A DNA stretch of 64,000 nt from Heliocybe sulcata (lineage: Eukaryota > Basidiomycota > Agaricomycetes > Gloeophyllales > Gloeophyllaceae): the NCBI GenBank assembly GCA_004369045.1, contig ML213504.1, positions 1,970,894 to 2,034,893 of the forward strand, given 5' to 3'. The notes beneath the pieces were generated by a model. That model had not been told where the DNA came from. It worked only from the letters and a program-made list of their open reading frames with translations, and did no database searches. The position numbers and the translations under genes were made by a program. Below are positions 23,549 to 34,626 of the stretch, in pieces. Each line of letters starts with the position of its first letter. Position 1 is the first letter of the stretch.

Positions 23549-23872
23549 CAAAATCGGGCTCGGGAAATTTTGGAGTTATAATCACCTCAGAGAGTCATTT
23601 TTCTGCTTCTCCAATGACTTTGCTCAGGCTAGGAAGGTGTATAAAACCCGGAGAATTTGTGAGAAATGCACTAGGAAGTAAGTTTAGGACAGTGTTTGTG
23701 GGAACATTATACTATAAATGGTAATGCGGCAAAATCAGATTCGGGTCAGAAATTATAACTCATTCACTATTGGGTATTTCGACAATCGCTCTTGTAGAAA
23801 TGATCCTCCCGTGAATCCAAGTACATTTACAAGAGGGATAAGAATTCCGATAAATTTTGCACCCTCTATATC

Positions 23873-23912
23873 CGTTGTACAAAAGTAGCGGTGACTAGGT
23901 GACCCGCACCAT
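23873..23912 (-). repeat. Right terminal inverted repeat of the MITE
   Basis: Reverse-strand copy of the left end; followed by TA at 23913-23914. Confidence 0.85.
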
Positions 23913-23914
23913 AG

Positions 23915-24231
23915 CTCTCATACGCGTCGGCTAAGATAGAGGAATGCAATCAATGGATAAGCTCTCCGGGCGTTAATTATCCTTATCTCGTATTTGTGGC
24001 TTCTTCCTTTATACTCATAGTCCCCTTGAATGTATTGCGCATATATGTGCGTTCGACTGTCGCGTCTTCTGTAATACAGTATAGCAGGGTTGCTCATTGA
24101 CTCGAGAACTTGAGAGCCCGAGATTGTGGCATTGTGGCGCTGTGGCTGTGTCACCTCAATGCTTCCGCAAATGTGGCGGCGAAAGCCGATGTAGGTTGTC
24201 CTCCGCTCTTCAGGCTGCAGACTCTTTCACC
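23915..24231. other. Intergenic, promoter side of SPT4
   Basis: About 320 bp between the MITE and SPT4. AT-rich near 23960-24080; no gene seen. Confidence 0.45.
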
Positions 24232-24751
24232 ATGGCCTCAGGGATCACAGCCGCCATCCCGGCGCAAGCACGCGCTAAACAGCTCAGAGCATGTCTGCTG
24301 TGCTCTATCATCCAGACTCCCGCCGACTTCCGGAAAAGTGGATGTCCGAACTGTGAGGAGTTGATGCAGGTGTGTCTTGAGGGTATGTGTTGGAAGGAGG
24401 AGTCGGAGCTGACAGGTTGCGGTATCCGCAGATGAAAGGCTCCCCCGACCGGATCCAGGTGTGCACGACGACGTATTTTGACGGCGTTATTGCGGTCGTG
24501 GATCCTGAGCAGAGCTGGGTGGCGAGGTGGCAGCGGACTTGTGCGTCTATGTCTATCATTCTTCCATGCATTGGTCGTGGCTCAACCTTACGACGCCGCT
24601 ATTTATTTCCGGTCTATCAATCTGAATAGCGAAATACGTGCGCGGGATGTACGCGGTGCGCGTGAAGGGCCGTGTTCCTGACGATGTCGAGGCTGAGCTC
24701 GACGCGCGGGGCATAAAGTATCGGCCGCGGGACCAGACGGACCAGGACTGA
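24232..24751 (+). CDS. SPT4: Transcription elongation factor SPT4
   Basis: Small zinc-binding partner of Spt5 in the DSIF complex, which keeps RNA polymerase II elongating. ATG at 24232 gives a ~20-residue lead, then the four-Cys zinc finger RACLLCSIIQ and KSGCPNCEE. The second exon has the family block TTTYFDGVIAVVDPEQSWVA and RWQR; the third gives KYVRGMYAVRVKGR, LDARGIKYRPRD and ends at TGA 24749-24751. Full length for the family (about 120 residues), two introns, phases consistent. Located between a MITE and an unresolved tract. Confidence 0.94.
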
Positions 24752-24859
24752 GCGGGTCTTTGAGCTTCCGGGTTGGGAGAGTCGTCCGCGTGTGTCGCTT
24801 TCGCATCTGCACTTCAATTTGACTCTGTATCTTAGGTGTATCGATAATCGAGAACTGCG

Positions 24860-25610
24860 AGTTTGAATAAGCTCTGGATCGGCCGCCGGGTTTTACTGCA
24901 TGGTGCGCGCTGGAGAACTTGGATCTGGTCTTTGATCCTCGGACACAAAGCAGTGACTGTATTCTCTCTCCAGGCGGTTGCAGCTGCTCAAAGGGAGGAA
25001 TCGTTCGTTGCGAGGTTCGTTCAGTCCACAGGCCTCTCGATTAGCCCTTTTCTCCTCACTCGTCCGTCCACGGTGCAATGGAAACTATCTGACAGCGCTC
25101 GATACCGGCCCTGCCGATAGATGATTTGCACTCTATCGCCGAACATGGCAACGGCTTTGTAAAGGATCGCCTCCTACTGACGTATTATGCAGACGATTGA
25201 ATTAAATCAGGACCAGACCTCCATATGCAAGACTGCGTTTCCGCGGCGAGATATTATTAATGCTGAGCAGGTCGCAGTCACAAACGGCGGTATGTGCACT
25301 CTGCAATATTAGTCATGCTCGGCCGTGCGCAGTGCCTCTGCTGACCACCACCAAAGCGCCCACATCGGCCGCGAAAGCGCAATGCTTTGGTTCCGTGTCG
25401 GCGAAGGCTGCTGGTTTGTCTGACTCGACAGCGGCGACCGACGGCTGCGGACTGTTCCTTGGGATGGAAGTGCTGCTCGGGTGCCGGAGACTGTGCATGA
25501 CATTCTCGACGTCGATGACGCGACAAGGCGGCAGATATGAGCGCCGAGTACGTTGCAGACTGGTTGAGACGGCGAGAAAAAGTATGGCGGATGGATATGT
25601 TTTAGCACAG
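24860..25610 (+). pseudogene. Unidentified coding tract in several frames, possibly a decayed gene
   Basis: Segments with strong host codon bias follow one another on the + strand in different frames: ENLDLVFDPRTQSS (about 24915), GNYLTALDTGPA (25083), DDLHSIAEHGNGF (25120), TIELNQDQTSI and FPRRDIINAEQVAV (25193-25290), AHIGRESAMLWFRVGEG (25361), ARVPETVHDILDVDDAT (25473) and MSAEYVADWLRRREK (25537). One join is a good 34-nt intron (25159-25192, GTAAAG...GCAG, branch CTGAC) giving HGNGF-TIELNQ. Other frame changes lack GT-AG sites, which fits a host gene that has taken frameshifts. I recognise no family. It may also be an intact gene with very short introns that I could not place. Confidence 0.35.
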
Positions 25611-25975
25611 AGTAAAGTAATTTGAGTGGAATCTGGATGAATCAAGATCTCGGGTTGGACAGGTCGAAGAAGCAGTGTTCGTTCGGCAAGAGCGTGTGAG
25701 CCAAGCGAGCCTTGTTTGGGTCCGCCTCGTTTCCCGACGCTGTTGGCACGCTGAGCCCGCCCACCCCGCGTCCTCCCCCACCTTTTCCACTCTCGTCCTC
25801 GCCGTCGTTGCCGTCCTGCGCGCCCCCAAGATCATCGTCTGCGCCGCCGTAGGCCTGTTGATGCTGCCTCGTCATCGGCCCCTTTAGGCGTGCATCTCCC
25901 ACCTGCCTTGTTTGCTTCTCGCGCGAGTTCCGTTTCGCTCTTGTTCCTTCCCTGCGCCTATCTCCCTCTTGTTGC

Positions 25976-28900
25976 ATGTCGGCGATCCAGTCGCAAATAC
26001 AGACGGGCACAGAAACCCTCGGGTTCGACATCACACAGCGATCTCTGCCCACAAACATCCGTACCGACGGCATGCTGCGACAAACTGGAATACCCCACCT
26101 GCCACAAAATGTCATGAACATGAACGCACAGCATTTCATGCAGCAGCAGCAGGCGCATGGACAGCAACCCCTCCAACAACCTCCCATGGGCCTTCTCCAG
26201 AACAATCAACAGCCGATGGGCATGCTCGCAGGCGCCCAACCAAATGTCGGACCCTCGCAGGCCAATCCCAACTATCAGTTGCAGATGCAGCAACAAGCTC
26301 TCCGGAAGCAACCAATGATGATGCAGCACGGTCAGGGCTTACCACACCAGGGTGGGATGGCCCCCGGTATGAACGGGATGGTGTCTTCGCAGATGCAAAA
26401 TATGGGCTTCCCTAATGCTATGATGCAGCAACCACAAGTCCCGACTGCTCCAATACGGCGAGTCATATCTCAACCACAGGGCTTGAATCAGGGAGTTGCA
26501 CATATGACGCCTATGCATACGGGGCAGCAAGGACCAGTCGGGATGGGTATGAATCCTCAGGCGAACTTGGCCCATATGCGCCAGCACTCCCAACCGGGCC
26601 AACAGATGGGTATGAGGATGCCAGGGCAGCCCCAGCAACCGATGTCAGGGCCAATGAACCCGGAGATGGCTATGCGCGGGCATATGTCCACCTCGATGTC
26701 GCCCGGTGTCGCACGAGCACCATCTGCGGGGGCACCTCTAATACCGAACGGGATGCAGTCTCAGGCGATGGGTCAACCTCACGCAGCTGGTTTGCAACAA
26801 TCGCTCCAAAACTCCTTCGCGAACCCTCCTCCCATGAATAACCTTCCTCACTCCCAACCGATCGCATCATCACCTCCTCGACCTCCATCCCATCAGCAGA
26901 ATCCGATGCCCGGTGTCATGGGCGGGAATATGTCTGTTGCATCTCAAAGCGTAAATCGCGGTCCTAGAGTAACTCCTGGCCCAGGTCCTGGTGGTCCTGA
27001 CCAGATGTTCATGGGTATGCAGAACCAAGGTTTTCCGCCTAATATGCAGCACAACGTCCCGCGCATCCCGCAGAACAACCCCCAGTTTCCGTTTGCCCCC
27101 TCATCCACTCCTCAGCCCCCGAATCAAGACCTCTCCCAGCCCATGGCAAGTGGCCTGGCTCCCCCAGGTCCGCCTGGCCGTCCCTCCTTCCACCCGACGC
27201 CCGCCCAGCAGTACGAGCAGATGCAAGGCACTGATGCTTTCTCTCCACACATGAACATGGGCCCTCCCAACACGCCTGCGCGCCCACCATCACAGCAGCA
27301 GCACATGCCCCAGCAACACCCCCAAGTCCCGCCACAACACCACTCGCCGAACCGCCAATCTCCACACCAGCCTGACCCGACCAACGCGCGAATATCACAA
27401 CCGCTCCGACCACAGTCCCAGCCCCAGCAGGTGCACCACCCAACGCAACCGCCCGTGCAGCGGACGCCACGCATGTCCCAGCCGCCGCTGCCTGGCAATC
27501 CCGCGCCCGCACCGCAACAACCACAGCGGATACAGCCTGGCGTTCAGCAGCACGCTGTGCCACAACAGGTGCAACAGCATCAGCATCAGCAGGCGCCGCA
27601 AGGGCAGCAGCCGCCACAACCCGGGCAGATGGCGCAACCGCCGTTGACGCAGGCGCCGTTGACGGGTCCGAATCGACCACCTATACCTCCTCAGAATACG
27701 GGAGAGCAGGGGCATATGCGGCGAACGACTGTCCCAGGGGATCATGGGTCTGGTGTTATGCCCGCTCCTATTCGGCAGCCAATGATGTGAGTCCGCGATG
27801 GTCTAATGGGTCCTACTGGGGACAACACTCAGTGTTTTTCCCTAGGTCTTATCCGATTGGAAGTGGACAAGGGTTCTTGAAGATGGCTGCGTTCAGTTTA
27901 ATGCTAAACACGGAACATACCGAGGTGAGTACGGTTTACAGCGATAGTTTGTCATCTAATAGGATGTTTCTGGTTAGAAAACGACCTACAATTTTTGGGA
28001 GCGCCAGATCAACGAGCACTTTGGTCGCAAGGCCACCTTCAAGTTCACTTTGTGGAAGGATAACCAGAGGAATGAAGCGAAGCCGTTCGGTATGTCTATC
28101 GCTGTGCTCGCGATCTGCATATGTCCCTCATTACCGTTGTTGTCTTTCCGTTCTCTGTGGCAGAAATCGGCATCCCCATTTTACCTCGGTTTTTTCTGGT
28201 GACGCATCAGTCGGGGGTGAAGGCAATGCAGATTGCCATGGACGGCGCGCGCGAGCGTTTAGTCAATCACACTTCTGCAATGGTTGAGTCACAATCGGCC
28301 ACATGGTCCTTCAGGTACGGCTCTGGCTACATTGTGACCCTGCGCGGAGTGATGCTCGTCGTTGTCTCTTGTGCACCTGGTCCTGCCAACATGCCGTCCT
28401 ACAAGATCGAGCAGATCTCGTTCGACGCGCACTTTCACGACAAGGTCATCTCTCTCGAGTATTTGTTCCTCAACCGTATGGTGATGCCGAACGAGTCGCC
28501 GAAGACGCCGCGCTCGCGGCCCCCAAATCAGCAGAGAGAAGACGAGCGGCGGATTGAGGACGGCATTATGGTGATCGACCGGCAGGCGATGCCGCCCGAG
28601 CCCGTCAACGCGTTTGGGATCCCACAAGCCACTATGCGCTGCTTGGAGGTATGTCAGTAGGAGTGTCCGTTGTAGAGTTGCCATTCATGATTACAACCAT
28701 TCTCATTTGTAGCTTGCGGAGAGCGTGAGCCAGATGCAGGACCTTATTAATTATTCCACGGAGAACGGGCTTGGTCCAGTGGGTACGTGTGGTTTCTCCT
28801 ACCTCAGGCTTGCGCCATCTTATTCATTGCCGACACAGAGGCTTTGAAGAGATACGCGCAGAAGTTACGCGAGACTCAGGGTCCGACATCAGGGATGCCG

Positions 28901-29314
28901 AGCACATCTCAAGCTATTGGTCCTAGCAGCCTCCACGGTGACGGCTCGTCAACATCAAGTGCCTTTAGCCACGCTAATGGCGTCGCCGGACCGTCGTCGT
29001 CTACCTTATATCCACCTTTGGGAAACCCCTCTAATACACAATCCACTCCATCATCCCTGTCCCAAAACCCCCAACCACAGGGCTCGCCGTCAAAGCAGTC
29101 CAAGGTGCTCCAGCAAGCTACTCCGACGATGTCCGCAAATACCCCTGTTACTCACGGCACACCTACCCCCGCCAATGTTACGCCGTCGATGGCTCCTGCT
29201 ACGCTCAAGCGTAAGGCAGGAGACACGGCTCCCTCAAGCGCAGGAGGTTCGGATAACCCTCCGGCGGCGAAGCGGATAACACGGAAACGAGGTCGGACAA
29301 ATACTGGCGGATAG
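25976..29314 (+). CDS. LIM-domain-binding regulator (Ldb1/PtaB/Mfg1 family) with long Gln/Met-rich N-terminus
   Basis: Transcription cofactor of the Ldb1/SEUSS class; fungal members (PtaB, Mfg1) act with LisH proteins such as Flo8/Som1 in adhesion and development. The first exon (25976-27787) encodes about 600 residues rich in Gln, Pro, Met and Gly (HFMQQQQAHGQQPLQQPP). The conserved domain starts across the first intron: GSGQGFLKMAAFSLML, TTYNFWERQINEHF, KATFKFTLWKD, then IPILPRFFLVTHQSGV, YKIEQISFDAHFHDKVI and QATMRCLELAESVSQMQDLI. The C-terminal tail is Ser/Thr/Pro-rich and ends in a basic KRITRKRGRTNTGG. Five or six introns. A Ser-rich 5' region upstream contains no further clear exon. 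ATG 25976, TAG 29312-29314. Confidence 0.88.
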
Positions 29315-29666
29315 CTGATATTTATTTTGTGTGTTGTCTGTTTTTATCTCGTTCTTGATCTGCGTCGTCTAGTAGCTTTCACGTTGGCATAGTCTAGATT
29401 GTATTATATTCCGCCATTGTCTATACGTTAGTTCTTTTCTTTTTGAGGGTGGTGGTTGCTGCAAGCGGAGCTGTCTTACCAATGTTTCTATTTATTACCT
29501 ACCATCTGTACTCTTACCGCACCGAACAATCACCGAACAGCCAACTCGTGCGAGTCATTTGACGCCCTGCCACGAGCGCTTCGCCGCGCTTCTATGACTC
29601 TGCAATGGTTCATATTGTGCATGACATAAAAGGCAATAAATACCCGAAAAAAGTACATGTATGTCG
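29315..29666. other. Intergenic between convergent stops
   Basis: 352 bp holding the 3' flanks of the LIM-binding gene (+) and the PNUTS-like gene (-). No gene recognised. Confidence 0.5.
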
Positions 29667-32600
29667 TCAACTGTAGACGGGTTCGTGGCTGAAGTCGCAT
29701 TGGTCTCCGTATTTGCATCTGCAGCCATTCCAATAATCAGTTCCCGTCTCACTCATTCATCATTGTAGGGTTCAAAGCTCGCCTTCCTTGTGCAAAGAAA
29801 CTGCATGGTTTTCTTTTACTGTGTCTAAAGTCCCCACGACCCCTCCCGCGACCTCGGCCACGGCCACGGTCGCGTTCCCATCCCTGATCCGAAGACCAGC
29901 GACGCTCCCGTCCGCCATCATCATCCCGGTATCCCTGATCATAGTCAGAATACTGCTTGTTGTTGTTCCAATCATTGTCGCCGCTTGGATAGGAAGGCTG
30001 CGGCGCCATGGGCTGTCCTTGACCAAATTGGGTAAGAGCGAGGGTCTGCGCTTGCTGCAGCAGATTCTGCAGCTGCTCCGGCTGAAGGTTCGGTATAGAC
30101 GCGAGCATACTCAGATCAAGTGCTTGACCATTCAGCGAAGGTGTGGCATTAACGGAAGGGCCTGTCACCGCCGCTAGCTGACCGACAAGGTCCGCTACGG
30201 AGGCTGGAGGCTGGCCCTGCGCTGGTGCTGCCCCGTTCCAGAAGTATGCGTCAACCTCCGGGCCGACGAGCATCATTTTGACGTCTGCGTCAACCTTATC
30301 GTCTGGTATCAGGTTCGTAGGCTCCGTTGGAGTCTCCGGTATCTGAGCTGCCGACATGTATAATGCACCCAAGGCTGTCTGCTCCCGCTCTTCTTGAATA
30401 GTCTTCTCTTGACTGTCGATACCTCGAGGTTTGATCTCAGGATCCTCAACAACTATATACAGTGTCAGAACTGTCTGAGGCGGACTCTCCTCCGCAGTGT
30501 ACTTACGTGCAGGGTCATACCAATCAACTGCCTCTTCGAACAATTGTGCGTGTAACGCAGCACCTTCGCCACGGTCCAGATCACGCACGCTATGCATCGT
30601 ATGACTCCCCTAAGGAGATAACGTCAATAACCCAAATAGCGTTTACACGAGAGGAGGTACGAACATCTGCAGGATCATCGTCATAGATCGCACGTTCAAT
30701 GAGTTTCACGGCCTCCAATTGCCCATCAGGGGCCCACGTCACAGACTTCTTCTTCTTCCCGGTCTTCGTAAGCCCTGAAGAAGTAGAGAGCACGCTCTCA
30801 ACAGCAGGCGGTAGTGGTGGCGGTGTTGGTGCAGCAGCAGGAGATCCCTTGCGCGCCTTCGCCATATCTTTCAACGCCTCCTGGAACGGGTCAAACGCCG
30901 ACGGTTGCGCCACATTCGAGTCCGGCTCCTTCTTCACTTGCACCGGTGCTTTCTTGAAACTCGGGAGCTTTGGTTTTGGCTTGGGCGCGGAGAAGAATGA
31001 CGAGTCCGACTTTGCATCCTTGACGGACGTCACGACGGGTTTTGTTTCCTTCTTGACGACCACGGGCTTGGACGACGCAGTAGCCGTCGATACGGCGGCC
31101 TTCTTTGTAGGCGGCGCCGCCTTCACGGGCGGGTCAGAGAGCTTGCGCTTCTTTGTTTTGGCATCTAACAATTTTCTTTATTAAGCGGGCGACAGCCAGA
31201 TGGACCGACATGACTGACCCTCTGTATCATCCCCCTCGCTTTTCACGGAGGCTCCGACATTCACCATCTGGCGCCATTTACGTTCCAAATTGGAAGCCAT
31301 ATCCTTGATCGCTGCGATTCGAGATATACAGACGGAGGGAGGACAAAGCATGTTAGATATATCTCGTCCAACGTTCCGGGATTTGATGGCAGGTAACTCA
31401 AAATGCGTAGAGCAGTACAGATAATCGAGCAATATGAATACTCTATTTCGTAACGGCTCACGCCGCAGGAAGTAGGTTCGGAGTGCATGATGCCAGGTCA
31501 TGGGAGTTACCAGGGGACGCCGTATAGGATGAAACTCACCTGGGTTAGGGGGATCTTTAGTCAGCTTCACGATGATTTTGCCTAGCCGCGACGTCTTCAG
31601 GCTCTCGACAGTAAGCGGTAGCCGATCGATGATCTACCGTGAAGTATGAGAATCATTCGCTCGATAGACGCGTGGCCCGCACTTACATGTAACAGAGGCA
31701 TTATCGTCTCGAGCATCTGACTATCAGCCTTACCAGTATAGCCAGCCTTTAGCCATTCCCGTGTGATGTCCATGGCAGTAGGATTCTCGGACCACGCTCG
31801 GAAGTAATGGTTTCCGGCATTATCTCGAATCTTTGTCAGGATCTCCGAGCGCAGTTGAGCATCCACGTCCTGTGACCCAAAGTCATCGATATGGGAGACT
31901 AGACTTTGTACAGCACCAGCGCCGGTGAAGCAAGCCGGTTGCAGCAGCGGTCTGATGGCGGTCTGAAGCTTCTCCTTCTTCATCTGCGGGGTTATCATGG
32001 GCGCTGGAGGGGGCGCAGAAGGCATAGGGGCGTAAAAAGATTGTGGCGCCACAGCGTTCATTCCGGGTGGTGAATGGAGAGCTTGGGGAGAGAGGGTACC
32101 TTGTTGTTGCTGGATTTGCTGTTGGTGTTGCTGGTAGTATTGAGGGGAGTGAACATATGCAGGGTTGATAGACAAGGGTTGTGATTGCAGATGCGAATAA
32201 TACGGGTGTTGAATGAACGGAGATTGCTGTGATGTTGGTGGCGCAGACGGGATATTAGGAGATTGAGGATACTGTTGCATGCCATTAGAGGGAGAACCAT
32301 TAGAAGTAGTCAAAGACGGGCTGCCGGCGAAAATGTCATGGTAAGCACAATTCAGCGAGATCGAGGGCATGGCATACTCGATGAGCATCTGCTGCGAAGA
32401 GCTAGACTGTGGAGGTGATTGCTGCTGGGACGAGCCCGCTGGGCTGGTGGCACCATCGAGGGTCGAATAATTCGATAAAGGTACTTGACTTTGGGAAGCG
32501 ACCCATGGAGAACCATAGGGAACAGCGTTGTACGGTCCTGGGACGCTGGACAAGTAATACGCGAACTGCGAGAAGGAGCCGCTGTAGTGAGGGTGCGCTG

Positions 32601-32920
32601 GCGGGGATATCGATGGCGTTGATGATGGGCCTACACGCGTCTAGGTCAGTCATGGCTCTTCGCCTACCAACGCCGACGAGGCTTGCTCGTACAGCGTTTT
32701 GAGTGGCATGCTTACCCGGAATGTCTCCCATGTAATCGCTTAGATCCAGCGCGCCCTGCGCGTTCTTGCTCGACCCGGGCGCCGGCGACGCGGAACTCGA
32801 CGAATCCTTCCAGTCGTGCGTCGTCGGCGGGGACATTTCATGATGCATCGACTGCGAATCCGGTATTTGTTGGGAAGCCTGGGGCTGCAGCCACGCAGAC
32901 GAGTTGGTGTACATGTCCAT
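29667..32920 (-). CDS. PNUTS-like PP1 regulatory subunit (TFIIS N-domain, RVxF-type motif, CCCH finger)
   Basis: Order of parts matches PNUTS/PPP1R10 (fission yeast Ppn1), the PP1 subunit of the polymerase II termination/3'-end complex. After a Gln/Ser/Pro-rich N-terminus comes a TFIIS N-terminal (LW) domain (LRSEILTKIRDNAGNHYF, DITREWLKAGYTGKAD, IKDMASNLERKWRQM), a Lys-rich linker, then the PP1-docking motif KKSVTWAPDGQLEAVKLIE, the counterpart of TVTW in human PNUTS, followed by MHSVRDLDRGEGAALH. The end is an RGRGRG tract and a CCCH finger: PCSFFAQGR on one exon and CKYGDQCDFSHE on the last (C-x7-C-x5-C-x3-H). Joining them needs a GC-AG intron at 29719-29782. ATG 32918-32920, TGA 29667-29669. 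Confidence 0.88.
29719..29782 (-). other. GC-AG intron completing the CCCH finger
   Basis: Sixty-four bases with donor AAG/GCGAGC and acceptor CTGCAG. Removing them gives AGA (Arg) at the join and the full C-x7-C-x5-C-x3-H finger. Without splicing the frame stops after PTMMNE and loses three of four zinc ligands. No GT donor nearby restores the motif. Confidence 0.75.
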
Positions 32921-33420
32921 TGTCCGAGCGTCTTTGTTTTTTGCACTCGCGCACTCTGTGCGTTATGGGCAACACTAAACAGCTTATTTCTGCACGAACG
33001 AAGGGGAAAACGAGGGTATAAAGACAGGCAACTTGGGATAGGACCTCTTCGCCGTTAGTATCACCTGTGCTGACGACTGTGCTGTGTGGGCCGCGTTCAC
33101 GACCGAAAGCAAGTTCGAGCTCGGGCATTAACCGCAACGGTTAAATCTCCGATTGAGGCTCCCCTCCAATTTGTCATCCATTCCAGGCTCATTTTCTCAC
33201 ACTAAGTAGCCGGTTTACCCGGGCTACAAATTTTCGTTCGCGCTGTTGTTACCGTCAAATAACGGCCAGCTAGTCGACGGCTACAAATCATTGATCTGCT
33301 TTACCCTTTCGTATCCTTCGGTAAGGACGACCCTAGATATTTGCTCAAGGATTGCTATTACATTCTCACTGATCATAACCTCGTAGACGCGTCGCGGTCG
33401 CGTCCTACACAAGTTCAACA
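32921..33420. promoter_or_regulatory. Divergent intergenic region, PNUTS-like (-) / HMG-box gene (+)
   Basis: 500 bp between two divergent start codons. A GGCTACAAAT word occurs twice (about 33223 and 33280), 57 bp apart in the same direction, within an otherwise unremarkable CT-rich region. Its role is unknown. Confidence 0.4.
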
Positions 33421-34372
33421 ATGGAGGGCGCTGCTCACTTGGAGGTGAAGAAGCTACAGGTAGATGAACCGCATTCTGGAGCCATGATTCGTGTTTTGAC
33501 GCGTCGTTGTCTCAATAGCTCATTGCGGCGCTCCAGAGCGTGGCTGAGCAGATGCGCAACTGCGCAGCGATCGCCGACGACTTCACTCGTATTCTTCACG
33601 ATACCCCAGCCAGCCCGGGCACAGCCGCTGCATTCCAACCTCTCCTCAATGCTGCCGCACCCTTTGTGCAAGCACCTCCCGTGAAAGGCGGCAAGCGCAA
33701 GGTTCAGGCTTTGGACGAGGAGGGCACTGGAAAGAGGGCGAAGAAAGTGAAGGATCCGAATGCGCCGAAACGTCCCCCTTCGTCCTATCTTCTCTTCCAA
33801 AATGAAGTGCGCAAGGTGATCCACCAGCAAAACCCCAACATGCCCAACTCGGAGCTCCTCAAGGAGATTTCGAGACGGTGGAAGGAATTGTCTCCAAAGG
33901 ATAAAGAAGTGAGGCGGTCTTGTTTCTTGAGATCTCCAAATACTAATCTAGCGCTACAGGTGTACGAGCGGCGCACGAAGGATCGTAAGGCGCAGTACGA
34001 TATCGCAAAGGCCGCGTATGACCTCACCAACAACCCGAATGCTGTCAAGTCTCCCACTCCAGCTGCTGCCATTACTCCTCCTGCGCCCGAGGTATGTATC
34101 ATGTCGCGGAGATCTGTACTAGATCTTGTGTATTAAATTACAGCCAGGTTGAAAAGCCCAACTCGCCAAGTACTGTCGAGGAATCAGATGAAGAGGAAAC
34201 CAGCGAGAAGTCATCGGAGAAGTCGTCCTCTGAGGAAAGCTCCGAGGAAGACGCTGAGGAAGAAGTGGAGCCTCCGACCAAGAAGTCTAAAAAGGCCGCA
34301 GCATCAGCAAAACCTAACGCCGCTTCTCCTCCCCCGCAGCCGCCGAAGAAACACAAGAAGTCGAAAGCCTGA
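33421..34372 (+). CDS. HMG-box chromatin protein
   Basis: Nuclear protein with a single HMG box of the HMGB/Nhp6 sequence-neutral type, which bends DNA. The N-terminal ~100 residues hold a helical segment (SVAEQMRNCAAIADDF) and a basic patch (GGKRKVQALDEEGTGKRAKK). The box begins KDPNAPKRPPSSYLLFQNE and continues NSELLKEISRRWKELSPKDK, then YERRTKDRKAQYD on the next exon. The C-terminal tail is acidic and Ser-rich (ESDEEETSEKSSEK) followed by Lys-rich and Pro-rich residues, ending KKHKKSKA. Four exons; ATG 33421, TGA 34370-34372. Longer than Nhp6, with extra N- and C-terminal regions, so it is a fungal HMGB-like protein and not the Nhp6 ortholog itself. Confidence 0.9.
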
Positions 34373-34626
34373 TTACGCTGTGGCCATGCGAAGCGGTGGG
34401 CGCTGCCTACGACATATATCCCTTGCAATGCGTGGATGGCATCGCCGTCGTCGGACTAGTATGAGCGGTCGCGTTCTTGTTCTATCTTACGCCGTTAATA
34501 TTATGTGTAATTATCTTGCTTCCGGACCGGCCGGGCTCGGCTGCTGTGCACAGCAGTGCGCGTACCTATATAACCTGCTACTCTGAGTATCTTTGCTGTT
34601 CTGTAACTTCATCGATATCAATCTAC

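Larger units (their letters stand above)
23509..23912. mobile_element. MITE, non-autonomous DNA transposon with 40-bp inverted repeats
   Basis: 404 bp bounded by near-perfect inverted repeats (23509-23548 and 23873-23912, 36 of 40 positions equal), outer ends TGGTGCGGG/CCCGCACCA, flanked on both sides by TA. That fits a cut-and-paste element with TA target duplication, as in Tc1/mariner-pogo-like families. It holds no transposase, so it is non-autonomous. Inside, a GCGGCAAAATC word with its next nine bases occurs twice in the same direction (23545 and 23726, 17 of 20 equal), pointing to an internal duplication. It sits 57 bp past the RAD16 stop and may lie in its 3' UTR. The high match of the two ends suggests a fairly recent insertion. 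Confidence 0.85.

Noticed and set aside
25642-26205. Minus-strand frame of 187 codons at the start of the LIM-binding gene
   Set aside because: No ATG-led family match, no splice context; antisense shadow of the 5' region and first exon.
27039-27680. Long minus-strand frame of 213 codons
   Set aside because: Antisense of the Gln/Pro-rich exon of the LIM-binding gene; composition (Ala/Val runs) is what the complement of CAG/CCG-rich codons gives.
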